A stretch of 64,000 nucleotides of DNA from Pseudomonas sp. UMAB-08 (lineage in GTDB: Bacteria; Pseudomonadota; Gammaproteobacteria; Pseudomonadales; Pseudomonadaceae). The stretch lies in the NCBI RefSeq assembly GCF_900095225.1, contig NZ_LT607415.1, forward strand, positions 1 to 64,000. The letters run 5' to 3'. Under the pieces are notes generated by a model, which was not told the origin of the DNA, did not search any database, and saw only the letters and a list, made by a program, of their open reading frames with translations. The translations under genes were made by a program, and so were the position numbers. Of the stretch, positions 8,679 to 17,495 are shown one piece after another (within the stretch, counting starts at the first letter, position 1; every line of letters begins with the position of its first letter).

Positions 8679-10382
8679 TCATGGGGTGACGTCATTCGTT
8701 GCGGCTTCAGCCAGGAACGTGCACATGTGCGCAAAAGGAATGGGGCGGGAGTAGAGGAAGCCCTGCATGATGTTGCACCCCAGTGAACGTAGCGTTGCCG
8801 CTTGCTCGCAGGTCTCTACCCCTTCGGCCACCAACTCGAGCCCCAGCGCCTCGGCGAACGCGATGATTGCCACAATGATTGCCGCATCGCTTTTATCGAC
8901 GAGCAGATCCTTCACGAAACTCTGATCGATCTTCAGTACATCAATCGGGAATCGTTTGAGGTAAGTCAGGTTCGAATAACCGGTTCCAAAATCGTCAATT
9001 GAAATGCGTACGCCGAGCGCTCGAAGGGCTATCAAGGTTTCCCGGGTGTTATAGAGGGGGCTGGCGTGTACCCCTTCGGTAATTTCAAGCTCCAGTAATT
9101 CAGGGCTTAATCCCGAGTCGGCGAGGATATTCATGACCATGCCGAGAAAGGACTCTTCCTGAAGCTGCACGGCGGAAATGTTGACGCTGACAGGAATGGC
9201 CTGACCATGTTCATAAAACTTCTTGGCGTCCATGCAGGCCTTTAACAGGACAAACTGGCCAATGGGGACGATCAAGCCGGTTTCCTCGGCCAGAGGAATG
9301 AAGTCCATGGGCGGTATAAAGTTGCCGTCGCCATCGCGCCAACGTATCAATGCCTCCACACCCATCACGCGGTTGTCACGGGCATCGATCTTGGCTTGAT
9401 AAAACACGTCGAAAAGACCGTGCTCTAACGTATTACGCATACCTTGCTCAAGCAGCTGTTTAGCTCGAATACTGCTTTCAATGTCCGAGGAGAAGAATCG
9501 ATAGCGATTGCGCCCTTCCTGCCGGGCTCGACACATGGCCGAGTCTGCATGCTGGTACAGCGAATCCAGGCTATGGCTGTCATCGGGGAACACGCTGATA
9601 CCAATACTGGCGGACAGATCGTAACGGTTCGCCTGGATGGAAAACGGAGCGGAAACTGCCGACAGAAGCCGCACGGTTAGAGCGCCTATGGCGTCAACAC
9701 CGCTGACGTCGGGAAGAAGGATGATGAACTCTTCACCGCGCTGCCGACTGACGGTGTCGACTGCCTGCGAGCATGCTGTCAGCCGTGAACTCACTTCACG
9801 CAGCAACTCGTCGCTAACGGATTGACCAAATGAGTCGCTGATCGCTTTTAAGTTGTCCAGATGAATCAAGAGCATCGCAACTTGCCCCTGACTCGACTGA
9901 GCATTTTGCAGGGCCTGTTCAATACGATCCTGCAACAAAAAACGGTTCGGTAAACCGGTTAACGCATCATGATTGGCTAGTTTTTTTGCTTCATTGCGCA
10001 ACGCGATATGCGCCTTGATGCGCGCGCGAGCCAAGGGGATATTCAGTGGTTTTTGGAGAAAATCAATACCGCCGTAATCAAGCGCTCGCAGCTCGTTTTC
10101 CGTCTGTGTATGAGAGGTAACGAAAATAACGGCAGCATCACACGTTTTGGGATCGGATTTCAGCGCCCTGCAGACTTCAAAGCCATTCATGCCGGGCATT
10201 TCAATGTCGAGTAGCACAACATCAGGTCCCCACCGACGGGCTGCCAGAATTGCGCTTCGACCATCGGTCGCGAGCTGAACATTGCCCAAGTCTCGTACGG
10301 CTTCGCTTAGCATCCTGATATCAGTGGTCTGGTCATCGACAACCAAAATAACGGGCTCAAGGCCAAAAATCTTCCTGTGCAT
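8679..10382 (-). CDS. response regulator with degenerate GGDEF and intact EAL domains
   Basis: This 567-residue cytoplasmic protein has a receiver domain (1-125, phospho-Asp in VVLLDIEMPG), a GGDEF domain (about 140-300) and an EAL domain (about 315-555). The GGDEF signature is RGEEF (about 215-219), with Arg for the first Gly. The EAL domain keeps its catalytic set: EALIRW (near 343), VNIS, LEITE, DDFGTGYS, LKID and AEGVE. It is therefore probably a c-di-GMP phosphodiesterase switched by phosphorylation, with a regulatory or weak cyclase domain. The ATG at 10382 has AGGGA seven bases upstream. The downstream hybrid kinase is the likely phosphodonor. Confidence 0.9.
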   Translation of the reverse strand: MHRKIFGLEPVILVVDDQTTDIRMLSEAVRDLGNVQLATDGRSAILAARRWGPDVVLLDIEMPGMNGFEVCRALKSDPKTCDAAVIFVTSHTQTENELRALDYGGIDFLQKPLNIPLARARIKAHIALRNEAKKLANHDALTGLPNRFLLQDRIEQALQNAQSSQGQVAMLLIHLDNLKAISDSFGQSVSDELLREVSSRLTACSQAVDTVSRQRGEEFIILLPDVSGVDAIGALTVRLLSAVSAPFSIQANRYDLSASIGISVFPDDSHSLDSLYQHADSAMCRARQEGRNRYRFFSSDIESSIRAKQLLEQGMRNTLEHGLFDVFYQAKIDARDNRVMGVEALIRWRDGDGNFIPPMDFIPLAEETGLIVPIGQFVLLKACMDAKKFYEHGQAIPVSVNISAVQLQEESFLGMVMNILADSGLSPELLELEITEGVHASPLYNTRETLIALRALGVRISIDDFGTGYSNLTYLKRFPIDVLKIDQSFVKDLLVDKSDAAIIVAIIAFAEALGLELVAEGVETCEQAATLRSLGCNIMQGFLYSRPIPFAHMCTFLAEAATNDVTP

Positions 10383-10857
10383 TGCGTTGATCCCTGATCG
10401 GTTTTCCAGATATTAGTGAGCTTTTCGATGAGTTTTTGCGCTGAAGTGAGGGGGCCTAAAGCCTGATTTAGCATTGCAGACCGGGAAGGCGCCACGTTTG
10501 AAGCTCAAACACTTGCCCAGTCCCTTCCTGGACATTCATCATTGGAAAAGTGCGAGTTTAATAGGTCGCCGCTGCGGACTCAGGCCTGCTGAGCGGGCAA
10601 CGATGTGTTCAATACAAGGTAAGGCGGAGTAGGTGAAACACCTAATTGATGGCTTTTTAATATCATAGACCAAAGATCGTTCTGCACACTAGTTATAAAC
10701 CAAACAGCACAAAATACTACTCAGTAAAAAGCGTGAATTTTCCTCTGGTGTGTTCAACTTTGTGCAGGTTCATTTAAGTTTGTATGAGTCTTGATACTTG
10801 AGGTGATTAGGTGTTTAAGATTGGAGGCTTTGGCACTTTGATTTTTTCACATACTTA
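10383..10857. other. 475-base intergenic region
   Basis: No frame here looks real. It separates two minus-strand c-di-GMP genes and must hold the promoter of the REC-GGDEF-EAL/kinase pair. The part next to 10857 is AT-rich. I see no clear sigma-54 or FliA site, repeat or terminator. Confidence 0.4.
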
Positions 10858-11943
10858 TTATGTGGTTATTTTGGAAGTGCTTTGAGCTGTTTCGAAACAG
10901 GCAACTTGGTTGCGCCCACGCGCTTTTGCTTCGTACAGTGCCAAATCCGCCTGTTTGAACCATTCATTGAACAACATTGGATTGTCGAATGCGGTTAGGC
11001 CGATGCTTAAGGTCGCAATGGCCGTCTGTTTTTGACCGAATACAGCGTCAGCGACCTCTACCCTCACCCTGTCAAGCACCTGAAAGGCGGTCACCCTGTC
11101 GGTATCAGGCAGGAACACACAAAACTCATCCCCACCGAATCTCGCGACAATATCAGTCGAACGCAGGTGAGACCTGAGTGCGGAAGCCACGTGTCGCAGC
11201 ACTTCATCCCCAACGAGGTGGCCATGCGTGTCGTTAATCTGCTTGAAATGATCCAGGTCTACGAGTGCGAGACAGCCGTTCGAGACGCCATACCCGCAGC
11301 GTTTATATTCGTTTTCGAGCAGCGCGTTCCAGTAACGACGGTTGTAGAGACCTGTCAGGCTGTCGGTCTCACTCAACTCACGCAACACTTCACGGTTCTG
11401 CCCTAGTCGGAGCGCCAGTCTGTATAGCGTCCAACCGATGACCAATGGCTGGATGACGATCATTGGTATCGACGAGTAAACCACCAAGGGGCTGCTATAA
11501 AGCGAGAAACTTAAGCCGAATATCGCGACGGAGACGGCGATTCCCACCATTTTGGCCAGCCAGCCGCGTAATACAAAGGCCATCCCGCCTGTAGCAACGT
11601 TGTTCATTGCCAGCATCGAGAGCATCACTACGCTGGGGAGCAAGTTGAACCCTATGGTCGCGACCCAAAACGCGGAAAAAGCTGAGTCAAGCAGAACACT
11701 GCGCCGTTCAATATGCGCTGGATGTTCGGCGGAGCGTGCCAGTGCGAAGGCTATCCACGGCCAAACGAAGCAAAAAGTGATGAGCAGTGCCCACATGAAA
11801 GGTGGACGACCTTGCTCCCAAAAGACCCCGGCGACGCAGAAAAAACCAGCTGCCAGCCCTATCGCACGAGGCATCAATGCACGTTTTGCGAAGGCTTGGC
11901 TCCTGTTCCTTGCTCCGAATGAACTCGTCATCACTGTATCCAT
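10858..11943 (-). CDS. MASE2-GGDEF diguanylate cyclase (AdrA/DgcC-like)
   Basis: A 361-residue inner-membrane protein. The first ~190 residues hold about six membrane segments of MASE2 type, as in AdrA/DgcC. The GGDEF domain follows, with SLTGLYNRRYWN at its start, an intact GGDEF active site near 269-273 and an inhibitory I-site RSTD five residues before it. It should make c-di-GMP and be product-inhibited. The ATG at 11943 is used. It is monocistronic on the minus strand, 165 bases from the glycosyltransferase gene upstream. c-di-GMP made here could be sensed by FlgZ, encoded at 30 kb. Confidence 0.92.
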   Translation of the reverse strand: MDTVMTSSFGARNRSQAFAKRALMPRAIGLAAGFFCVAGVFWEQGRPPFMWALLITFCFVWPWIAFALARSAEHPAHIERRSVLLDSAFSAFWVATIGFNLLPSVVMLSMLAMNNVATGGMAFVLRGWLAKMVGIAVSVAIFGLSFSLYSSPLVVYSSIPMIVIQPLVIGWTLYRLALRLGQNREVLRELSETDSLTGLYNRRYWNALLENEYKRCGYGVSNGCLALVDLDHFKQINDTHGHLVGDEVLRHVASALRSHLRSTDIVARFGGDEFCVFLPDTDRVTAFQVLDRVRVEVADAVFGQKQTAIATLSIGLTAFDNPMLFNEWFKQADLALYEAKARGRNQVACFETAQSTSKITT

Positions 11944-12107
11944 ACATCCCGATTATGCAGCTACGGCCTCGCTCAAGGGCTGGCCAAATCGAGCATGAAA
12001 ATGCATGCGCGCTCGATAATTTAACAGACTTATCGGGTTGTATATCAAAATGCCATCGTTTGCGGCGGAAATGCTCCTGGAGGCTTGTAAGCTGCACTGA
12101 TTACAAC

Positions 12108-12929
12108 CTACGGGTTGTAAGCCCCAAAACAGGCTCGAAACAGCACCTCAAGCACCGACAGGTTGCCCTTGACGCTGCTGATTTTGGTTGGCACTTCGCC
12201 TTTGGGGTAACGCCTCACCGTCGGTAGCTCGACGCAGCGATAACCCAGCTTCGGTGCTCTATACGAAAGATAGGCGAGCAGCTCGTAGGTCATGAACACA
12301 TCGCGGAATATCGCCACTTTCGGGTCTAACAGTAATTTGCGGCTGTAGGCACGGAAGCCCTGGGTGGTGTCTGTCCATTTAAAACCGGAAGACAGGCTCA
12401 GCATTGGCGCATGGATAAAGCGGATCGCGAAGTCTCGCGATTTAGGGGTGTTCTCTGCGACACCTCCCGAGACAAAACGGGACGCCTGGACGAAGTCCTC
12501 GCCTTGCTTGAGCGCGTCAATGAAGCGAGGTATGGCCTCAGGGTCGTCCTTGTCGTTACCGTCAATCGTGACGATGCCCTCATAGCCTTGGTCGAGTGCA
12601 AAGGCATAAGCGCAACGCAGTTGAGCGCTTAGTTTTCCCGGAGCGGTCTTGAGCAGCAGTCCCCGCACACCGACCTGTTGCAGCGCTTGCAACTCAAGCG
12701 AGCCATCTGTGGTGCCGCCGTCCACGATAATGATGTCGGCAATCCCGTGGATGTTGAGAGCCGCCATCCTGGCCAGCAGGCTCTTGATCCGTTCACCTTC
12801 ATTGATGACCGGAATCACCACGCACCAAGGGTGCTGACGGCCGAGCCATAGTGGGGTTTCAAAGGAAGGTACTTGCCAGGTCTTACGCGCCGCAGACGTT
12901 ATATCGGTAGGCATCATTGTGTTTACCAT
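12108..12929 (-). CDS. family-2 glycosyltransferase, polyprenol-phosphate type
   Basis: This 273-residue GT-A glycosyltransferase begins its catalytic domain at WCVVIPVINEGERI (about 35-50), with IIIVDGGTTDGS and a DGNDKDDPE acidic motif near 120 that resembles the metal site of dolichol-phosphate-mannose synthases. There are no C-terminal membrane segments. The ATG at 12929 overlaps the stop of the upstream membrane gene (TGATG), indicating translational coupling. It is the last gene of the minus-strand glycan cluster. It probably transfers a sugar from a nucleotide donor to a lipid carrier or to the glycan; the sugar is unknown. Confidence 0.8.
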   Translation of the reverse strand: MVNTMMPTDITSAARKTWQVPSFETPLWLGRQHPWCVVIPVINEGERIKSLLARMAALNIHGIADIIIVDGGTTDGSLELQALQQVGVRGLLLKTAPGKLSAQLRCAYAFALDQGYEGIVTIDGNDKDDPEAIPRFIDALKQGEDFVQASRFVSGGVAENTPKSRDFAIRFIHAPMLSLSSGFKWTDTTQGFRAYSRKLLLDPKVAIFRDVFMTYELLAYLSYRAPKLGYRCVELPTVRRYPKGEVPTKISSVKGNLSVLEVLFRACFGAYNP

Positions 12930-13285
12930 CAAGCGACGCGCGCTGTAATCAGCGCTACGCCAGCAATTACCAGTAGAATTCCTGCCCCTGTGGTCCAGTG
13001 GAAGGGTTCACGAAAAATCAGCACAGAAGACAACGCCACGGTCGCCACTGCCCCGGCGGTCAGCACTGGGTGCGCCACATTTAGAGGGAGGCGAGCCAAC
13101 GCTGCGGCATAGAGTAGAAAGGCGCCACCGTACAATCCGAGGCCCAGCCAGAACGGCCAATTACTCAGCGCGCCCAGTGGGTCACTGAGGGACGGAAATT
13201 TGCGCGGCGGCATCATGGCCATCTTCACCAGCACGCTGGCGGAGGCATTGGAGAGAATCCCGACAAGCAGGATGAGCCACTTCAT
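12929..13285 (-). CDS. EamA/SMR-like four-helix membrane protein, possible lipid-sugar flippase subunit
   Basis: A 118-residue protein with four membrane segments (about 2-20, 43-65, 70-90, 97-115) of the EmrE/ArnE-like fold; GLYGGAFLLYAAALARLPL and AHPVLTAGAVATVALSSVL are typical of the family. ArnE/ArnF-type proteins flip undecaprenyl-phosphate sugars. Its place between glycosyltransferase and sugar-enzyme genes supports that role over drug efflux. Its start overlaps the upstream stop by four bases (ATGA), and its own stop overlaps the next start. Confidence 0.75.
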   Translation of the reverse strand: MKWLILLVGILSNASASVLVKMAMMPPRKFPSLSDPLGALSNWPFWLGLGLYGGAFLLYAAALARLPLNVAHPVLTAGAVATVALSSVLIFREPFHWTTGAGILLVIAGVALITARVA

Positions 13286-14121
13286 ACGTTGCCCCCCACG
13301 CTATGCCTACGGTAATGCTGGATCGCCACGTTCAATGCTCGCTCAATCGACACTGCATGTGGTTCGTCCTTGGTCGCGAGCATCTCGATGGTCACAACAG
13401 CAGGGTTGGGTAGATAGCGCTCAAGGGCCGTCACCATCAGCCCATGATCCGTGCTGCCATCCCCCAGAGGAAGCAAATCGGGCTCGCTGGCATGCACATG
13501 CCCGATAAGGGCGGCGCAGTCTTGCAGCACCAGACAGGGATCTTCGCCATTGATGGCCAGCGCACCAGTGTCCAGCTGCATCCTGATGGCGGGATGATCG
13601 ACCTGCTTCACCACCAGGGCCGTTTCAGCGCTGCTGGTCATGAAGTTGGCGCCATAACACGTGGGATTAGGCTCAAGACAGATCGTCACACCATGGGTCT
13701 GAGCGATGTCCCCCAACTGTCTGAAGAAAGGCACCGCCAGGTCCAGTGTTTCCTGGTCATCAAGCCCGGTGCGATCACGATTCTTTGGTGAGCCAAAAAC
13801 CAGGCGTGTAGCGCCCAGCCCCGAGCCAATACGGCACACGGCGTCCAGGTGTTTCAAAAGTGCGCACTGGCTTTGGGCTGAACCAAATACATTCAGCCCG
13901 GTGGTGCCGAACAACAGCGCCTGCATCCCGGTGATGTCGATCCCTCGCTTGGCCCACCAGTCTTTGACCTGAGTAATCTGCTCATCCGTAGCGTTGGCGG
14001 GAACAGGAAAATACTTGCCGGGTGCGACATCGATCGCATCAACCGCAAAGCGCTGAAGGAGCGTGGCGATGGCCTCATCTTCTGCGGTGTCCCACGCAAT
14101 GTTGGAAATAGCCAACCTCAT
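13282..14121 (-). CDS. sugar phosphate isomerase/epimerase-like TIM-barrel protein
   Basis: This 279-residue soluble protein of the xylose-isomerase/AP-endonuclease-2 superfamily contains the conserved metal-ligand region ICLEPNPTCYGANF (about 157-170), MQLDTGALAING (around 198) and HVHASEPDLLPLGDGSTDHG (around 226). Members bind a divalent metal and isomerise or epimerise sugars or related polyols. The substrate cannot be read from sequence. It overlaps both neighbours by four bases inside a minus-strand operon of glycan genes, so a role in making or modifying a sugar donor is likely. Confidence 0.82.
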   Translation of the reverse strand: MRLAISNIAWDTAEDEAIATLLQRFAVDAIDVAPGKYFPVPANATDEQITQVKDWWAKRGIDITGMQALLFGTTGLNVFGSAQSQCALLKHLDAVCRIGSGLGATRLVFGSPKNRDRTGLDDQETLDLAVPFFRQLGDIAQTHGVTICLEPNPTCYGANFMTSSAETALVVKQVDHPAIRMQLDTGALAINGEDPCLVLQDCAALIGHVHASEPDLLPLGDGSTDHGLMVTALERYLPNPAVVTIEMLATKDEPHAVSIERALNVAIQHYRRHSVGGNV

Positions 14122-14912
14122 GCTTTCGCTCCCGCATCGACTTTGATCGTGAGCGGCTCGGACTGAGCGTAGGCCCTGACCGCCTGCAGCGTTTCACGGG
14201 CGCTGTACTGATAGCGCCCGGCGGCCCCAAACACGTGAGCATGCTTGGTCTGCATGTCGTAGGTCGCTGCCGGGGTAGCCAGGGCATTCGTGAACGGCCT
14301 GCCGAACCCCCGTTGTGACACATCCGCCACACTGATCGGCTCTGCGGTGAGGTGAATCAACTTCAAGCCAGCGTTCAGCGCGATTTGAATGTCGTACCAA
14401 AGATTGACCATCGGGTAAAACTGGAAGATACCGCGGCTATCGATGGCCTGAAGATTGTTGTTATTCAGAAAGTCGAAGATCACGTTCTTGCGTAGGCCCG
14501 GCCCGACAAGCCCAGGCAGACGGACGATCAAATGATTGGGGAAGTGGCTTTCGACAAACTTCTCCAGCTGCCGACGATGCAGGCCATAGGCGTGCAGGTC
14601 CGACTCATTGACAGGCGTATCCTCATCAACGCCTATGACGGTGCTGAAGACGTCGACCGTGCTGATCAAAATAAAGGTGTTGCACTGAATGGTTTTCAGG
14701 TGGGCGATCAGGCCCTCGATTTTCTGCCGATCCGCTTCAGGTTCGCGGTTGGCAATCCACTTTTGGGCGGGCGCGCCTGCGCAGACGATGGTATTAAACG
14801 AATGGCCTTCAATATCGCCTATAGTGGTTGATCGATAAACCGACTCAAAGACAGCCTGCTTTGCAATCGTAGAGCCTACAAATCCGCTAAACCCAATCAA
14901 ACAATTGTTCAT
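14118..14912 (-). CDS. NAD(P)-dependent epimerase/dehydratase-like protein
   Basis: A 264-residue extended short-chain dehydrogenase-like protein. It has a Rossmann loop GFSGFVGS (about 7-14), an ISTVDVF strand carrying the usual Ser/Thr region, and HAYGLHRRQLEKF in place of the YxxxK motif: the lysine position is Arg, an atypical feature. The ATG at 14912 follows the upstream stop by one base (TAA-T-ATG); an in-frame ATG at 14921 is also possible. It probably reduces, dehydrates or epimerises a nucleotide sugar, or it may be a non-catalytic relative given the changed lysine. It overlaps the isomerase-like gene. Confidence 0.75.
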   Translation of the reverse strand: MNNCLIGFSGFVGSTIAKQAVFESVYRSTTIGDIEGHSFNTIVCAGAPAQKWIANREPEADRQKIEGLIAHLKTIQCNTFILISTVDVFSTVIGVDEDTPVNESDLHAYGLHRRQLEKFVESHFPNHLIVRLPGLVGPGLRKNVIFDFLNNNNLQAIDSRGIFQFYPMVNLWYDIQIALNAGLKLIHLTAEPISVADVSQRGFGRPFTNALATPAATYDMQTKHAHVFGAAGRYQYSARETLQAVRAYAQSEPLTIKVDAGAKA

Positions 14913-14913
14913 A

Positions 14914-16404
14914 TTATTCATGGTCCACCCGGCAGTGCATACGAAGCAACTCGGCATTGTGAACATACAGAACCGAGGTGTACTGACAATCAAATGTATT
15001 GATTTCAGTTTCAATCTCTGCGGTAATCCCCTTGTTATCGTCCTGGCGATCAAGGTGCGACAGTAATAAGTAAAACTCACCCGCGGGCCTGAGTTCAAAT
15101 AACGTCCGGATCATTGAGAAGAACGTTGTCATCTCCATGGCCGGGTCCCGGGTCTGCGTCGTTTCGTCCAGTACACTTGTATAGTGATGTTTTTTTAGCC
15201 GGTCATCCAGCCGTAAATAATATTCAAGAGAAGGTTGCGCGTCCGGGTAAACTAAAATGTTGCTGGGTTCCATTTTTGCGAGGTACTCGTACAGGCTATT
15301 ATTGGCCGTGTATTCATAATTCTCCCCTGTAAAATTCTTGTAACACGCTTTGCCTGCCTGAAGGGCCAGGACAACAAACAGAATCCAACCCAGCACTTTA
15401 AAAGTCTTGGCTGGGCTTGATGTGAACTCAAGGATGGCGCAGCTGGAAATAACCAGGCTGAAGGGGATCAGCCAAATCACATGTCGGGGGTAGGTGGCGG
15501 GATAAAAACCAAAAATTTTGCCTGCCACGACAACACACACCAGCGCGCAAAAAAATAAATTCAGCCTGAAAATAAACCCTCTGTTATTGAAGGTGAACAG
15601 TGCAATGCTCGACAGGCAGGACGTGATGAGCAGGGCTTTTCCGTAGGCCCCCAGTATCGCGTCCCCCAACGATTTCATTGACACTAAAAGAGATTTACCC
15701 CCTCCGTACTCAGCGTAGTTACTCAGTTGATAGATGGTCAGGTGTTTCATGTAAAGGTACGAGAAGGCCACGCACGCAGCCGCGCATAAAAACGCAACTA
15801 TTGTTGTGTTGCGTCGGGGGAGTTCTCTGTTCGCCAGGCACCAGAGAAACGCATAGCCTAATAGTCCTCCTGAAACGATAAGCGTGGAAAACCCGATGAG
15901 GCTGATGACGGCCGAAATTAAAAGGGCCCAAAAAATATTTTTATGTTCTTCAGCCTCCCATATCGCATAGATAGCCAGAAAACTCCCGCTGACTTCAAGA
16001 AAGTAGTATTTGAGCTCTGTCACGTGAAAACCGGAAGAAAACGTATTTCCGATGATCGCCACCAGGAAAACAAAAAGACCCCACTTGTATTTCTTGAACA
16101 GGAGGCAGACAGGCAAAATCATTAATACCGACGCGGCCAGTACCGACAGCCTGAGGGGCTTGATGTCATAGTGGAAAATCGTCATCACCGCCTTAAAAAA
16201 AAACGAAGCCGGTACGGGTTCTGCCTGGTCGTAATAGGGCAGCGGTGTCATGAAACCACTCAGTGTATTGACCTCTATGATGTTTTTCAGAAGCATGGCT
16301 TCATCAAGCCATATCGACCGGGACGCCAACGATAGAAAGATACTGACCAAAAAAAGCAAGGCGATGCCCGTGCACAGTGTGGGTAGATCAAAATACTTCT
16401 TCAT
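14914..16404 (-). CDS. GT-C-type membrane glycosyltransferase (ArnT/PMT-like)
   Basis: This 496-residue polytopic membrane protein has about ten hydrophobic segments up to residue 345 and a periplasmic-looking C-terminal domain. The SRSIWLDEAMLLKNI stretch after the first membrane helix has the acidic DE pair typical of the first loop of GT-C enzymes, which use polyprenyl-phosphate sugars. The gene is visibly richer in A+T than its neighbours, a sign of separate origin. Its first 17 bases overlap the end of the frameshifted oxidoreductase gene. It probably transfers a lipid-linked sugar to a surface glycan or protein on the periplasmic side. Confidence 0.72.
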   Translation of the reverse strand: MKKYFDLPTLCTGIALLFLVSIFLSLASRSIWLDEAMLLKNIIEVNTLSGFMTPLPYYDQAEPVPASFFFKAVMTIFHYDIKPLRLSVLAASVLMILPVCLLFKKYKWGLFVFLVAIIGNTFSSGFHVTELKYYFLEVSGSFLAIYAIWEAEEHKNIFWALLISAVISLIGFSTLIVSGGLLGYAFLWCLANRELPRRNTTIVAFLCAAACVAFSYLYMKHLTIYQLSNYAEYGGGKSLLVSMKSLGDAILGAYGKALLITSCLSSIALFTFNNRGFIFRLNLFFCALVCVVVAGKIFGFYPATYPRHVIWLIPFSLVISSCAILEFTSSPAKTFKVLGWILFVVLALQAGKACYKNFTGENYEYTANNSLYEYLAKMEPSNILVYPDAQPSLEYYLRLDDRLKKHHYTSVLDETTQTRDPAMEMTTFFSMIRTLFELRPAGEFYLLLSHLDRQDDNKGITAEIETEINTFDCQYTSVLYVHNAELLRMHCRVDHE

Positions 16405-17495
16405 TCATCTTCTCCAACACATCATAAATATTGTCAATCTTTCCCCCCAGCACTGAATAACAGCCAGGTAACGCTGCGTGCTTCTCAAAAAGAATGGGCC
16501 TCCCGTCATCGCCTTCATTCTTCACCAGCACCGTTTTGACTTCGAATAATGAATCGACATGCTTAGCCTTGAGTACCGCCGGGACATACCTGCCCACGTC
16601 CCTGACCATACGATCGACGCGGGTTGCGCGTTCGTGATGCTCGAGTTTTTCGTAGGGATCGATCCCTTGCTGATCGGTCCAGTGCAGGTGTGGGGTGAAG
16701 CGGACGTGGGAGAGCGTATGCAGTCCGCGGGCGGGAAATGGCATCATCGAAAAGAAAGGACCGTCCATCACCGTAATCCCCAAACCGTCGAGAGGTGCAG
16801 GCATCTGCATCAGGGCCATTTCGGTGATTTCTTGTTTCAGACCCGTTTGCACGCCGGGGAAGTCACCCTTGAATTGGTTGGTGCCGCTGTAGGTGCAATT
16901 AAATACATAACGGCAGGAGATTAACGCTGGGGCGCTGCCCTCGGTTTCTGTGACGACTTGCAGCGTTGCGTTTGGCCCTTTCGAAATCTCCGTTGCGCGG
17001 GTCTTGTAGTGGATCTGCACACCGCACTCTGCCAGCTCGCGCTCAGCCCAGCGCGCCAGTTTGGTGGAGTCGAAAGCGTACTCTTCGACCAGGAACACAT
17101 TTTCGATGAGGCGTGGTTCAAACAAGGCTCGCACCACAGGGGCTGCTGGCTGAACCTTGGCGCCAATGTCACGGCAAAATCGCTCGAACTGTTTTGCCGT
17201 GACCTTCGAGTTGTGGCGGGCAATCGCGTAGAGTTTGATGAAATCCTGCGTTACCGCTTCGGGCCAGTCATGCACGAATCTGGGCAGGTTTATCCGGCTG
17301 CGATACGCGGTCGTGAAACAGCGAGGGTAGTGATAGCCGTTGTGCACGCGTGCCTGATTGTTATGCGAGGCACGCACGCTCTACCAGCATGATGCGCTTG
17401 AGGCCTCGCTGCTTCGTCAGGTAAACCGCGATGGCCGAGCCATAAAACCCACCGCCAATAATAACCGCATCGTAGTTAGGGTCGACACTTGGCAT
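16388..17495 (-). pseudogene. FAD-dependent oxidoreductase, frameshifted
   Basis: The ATG at 17495 overlaps the upstream glycosyltransferase stop (TGATG) and opens MPSVDPNYDAVIIGGGFYGS, a perfect FAD-binding Rossmann motif. That frame ends at TAA 17361-17363 after 44 residues. The rest of the enzyme (from RASHNNQARVHNGYHYPR to GGKIDNIYDVLEKMNEEVF) continues in another frame from about 17377 to the stop at 16388. Homologues of this DAO-type family have a few extra residues between LVER and RASxNNQARVH (recalled, not searched), so a small deletion of about 17 bases is likely. A restart at GTG 17377 would give 329 residues lacking the FAD loop. A sequencing error cannot be excluded. Confidence 0.85.
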
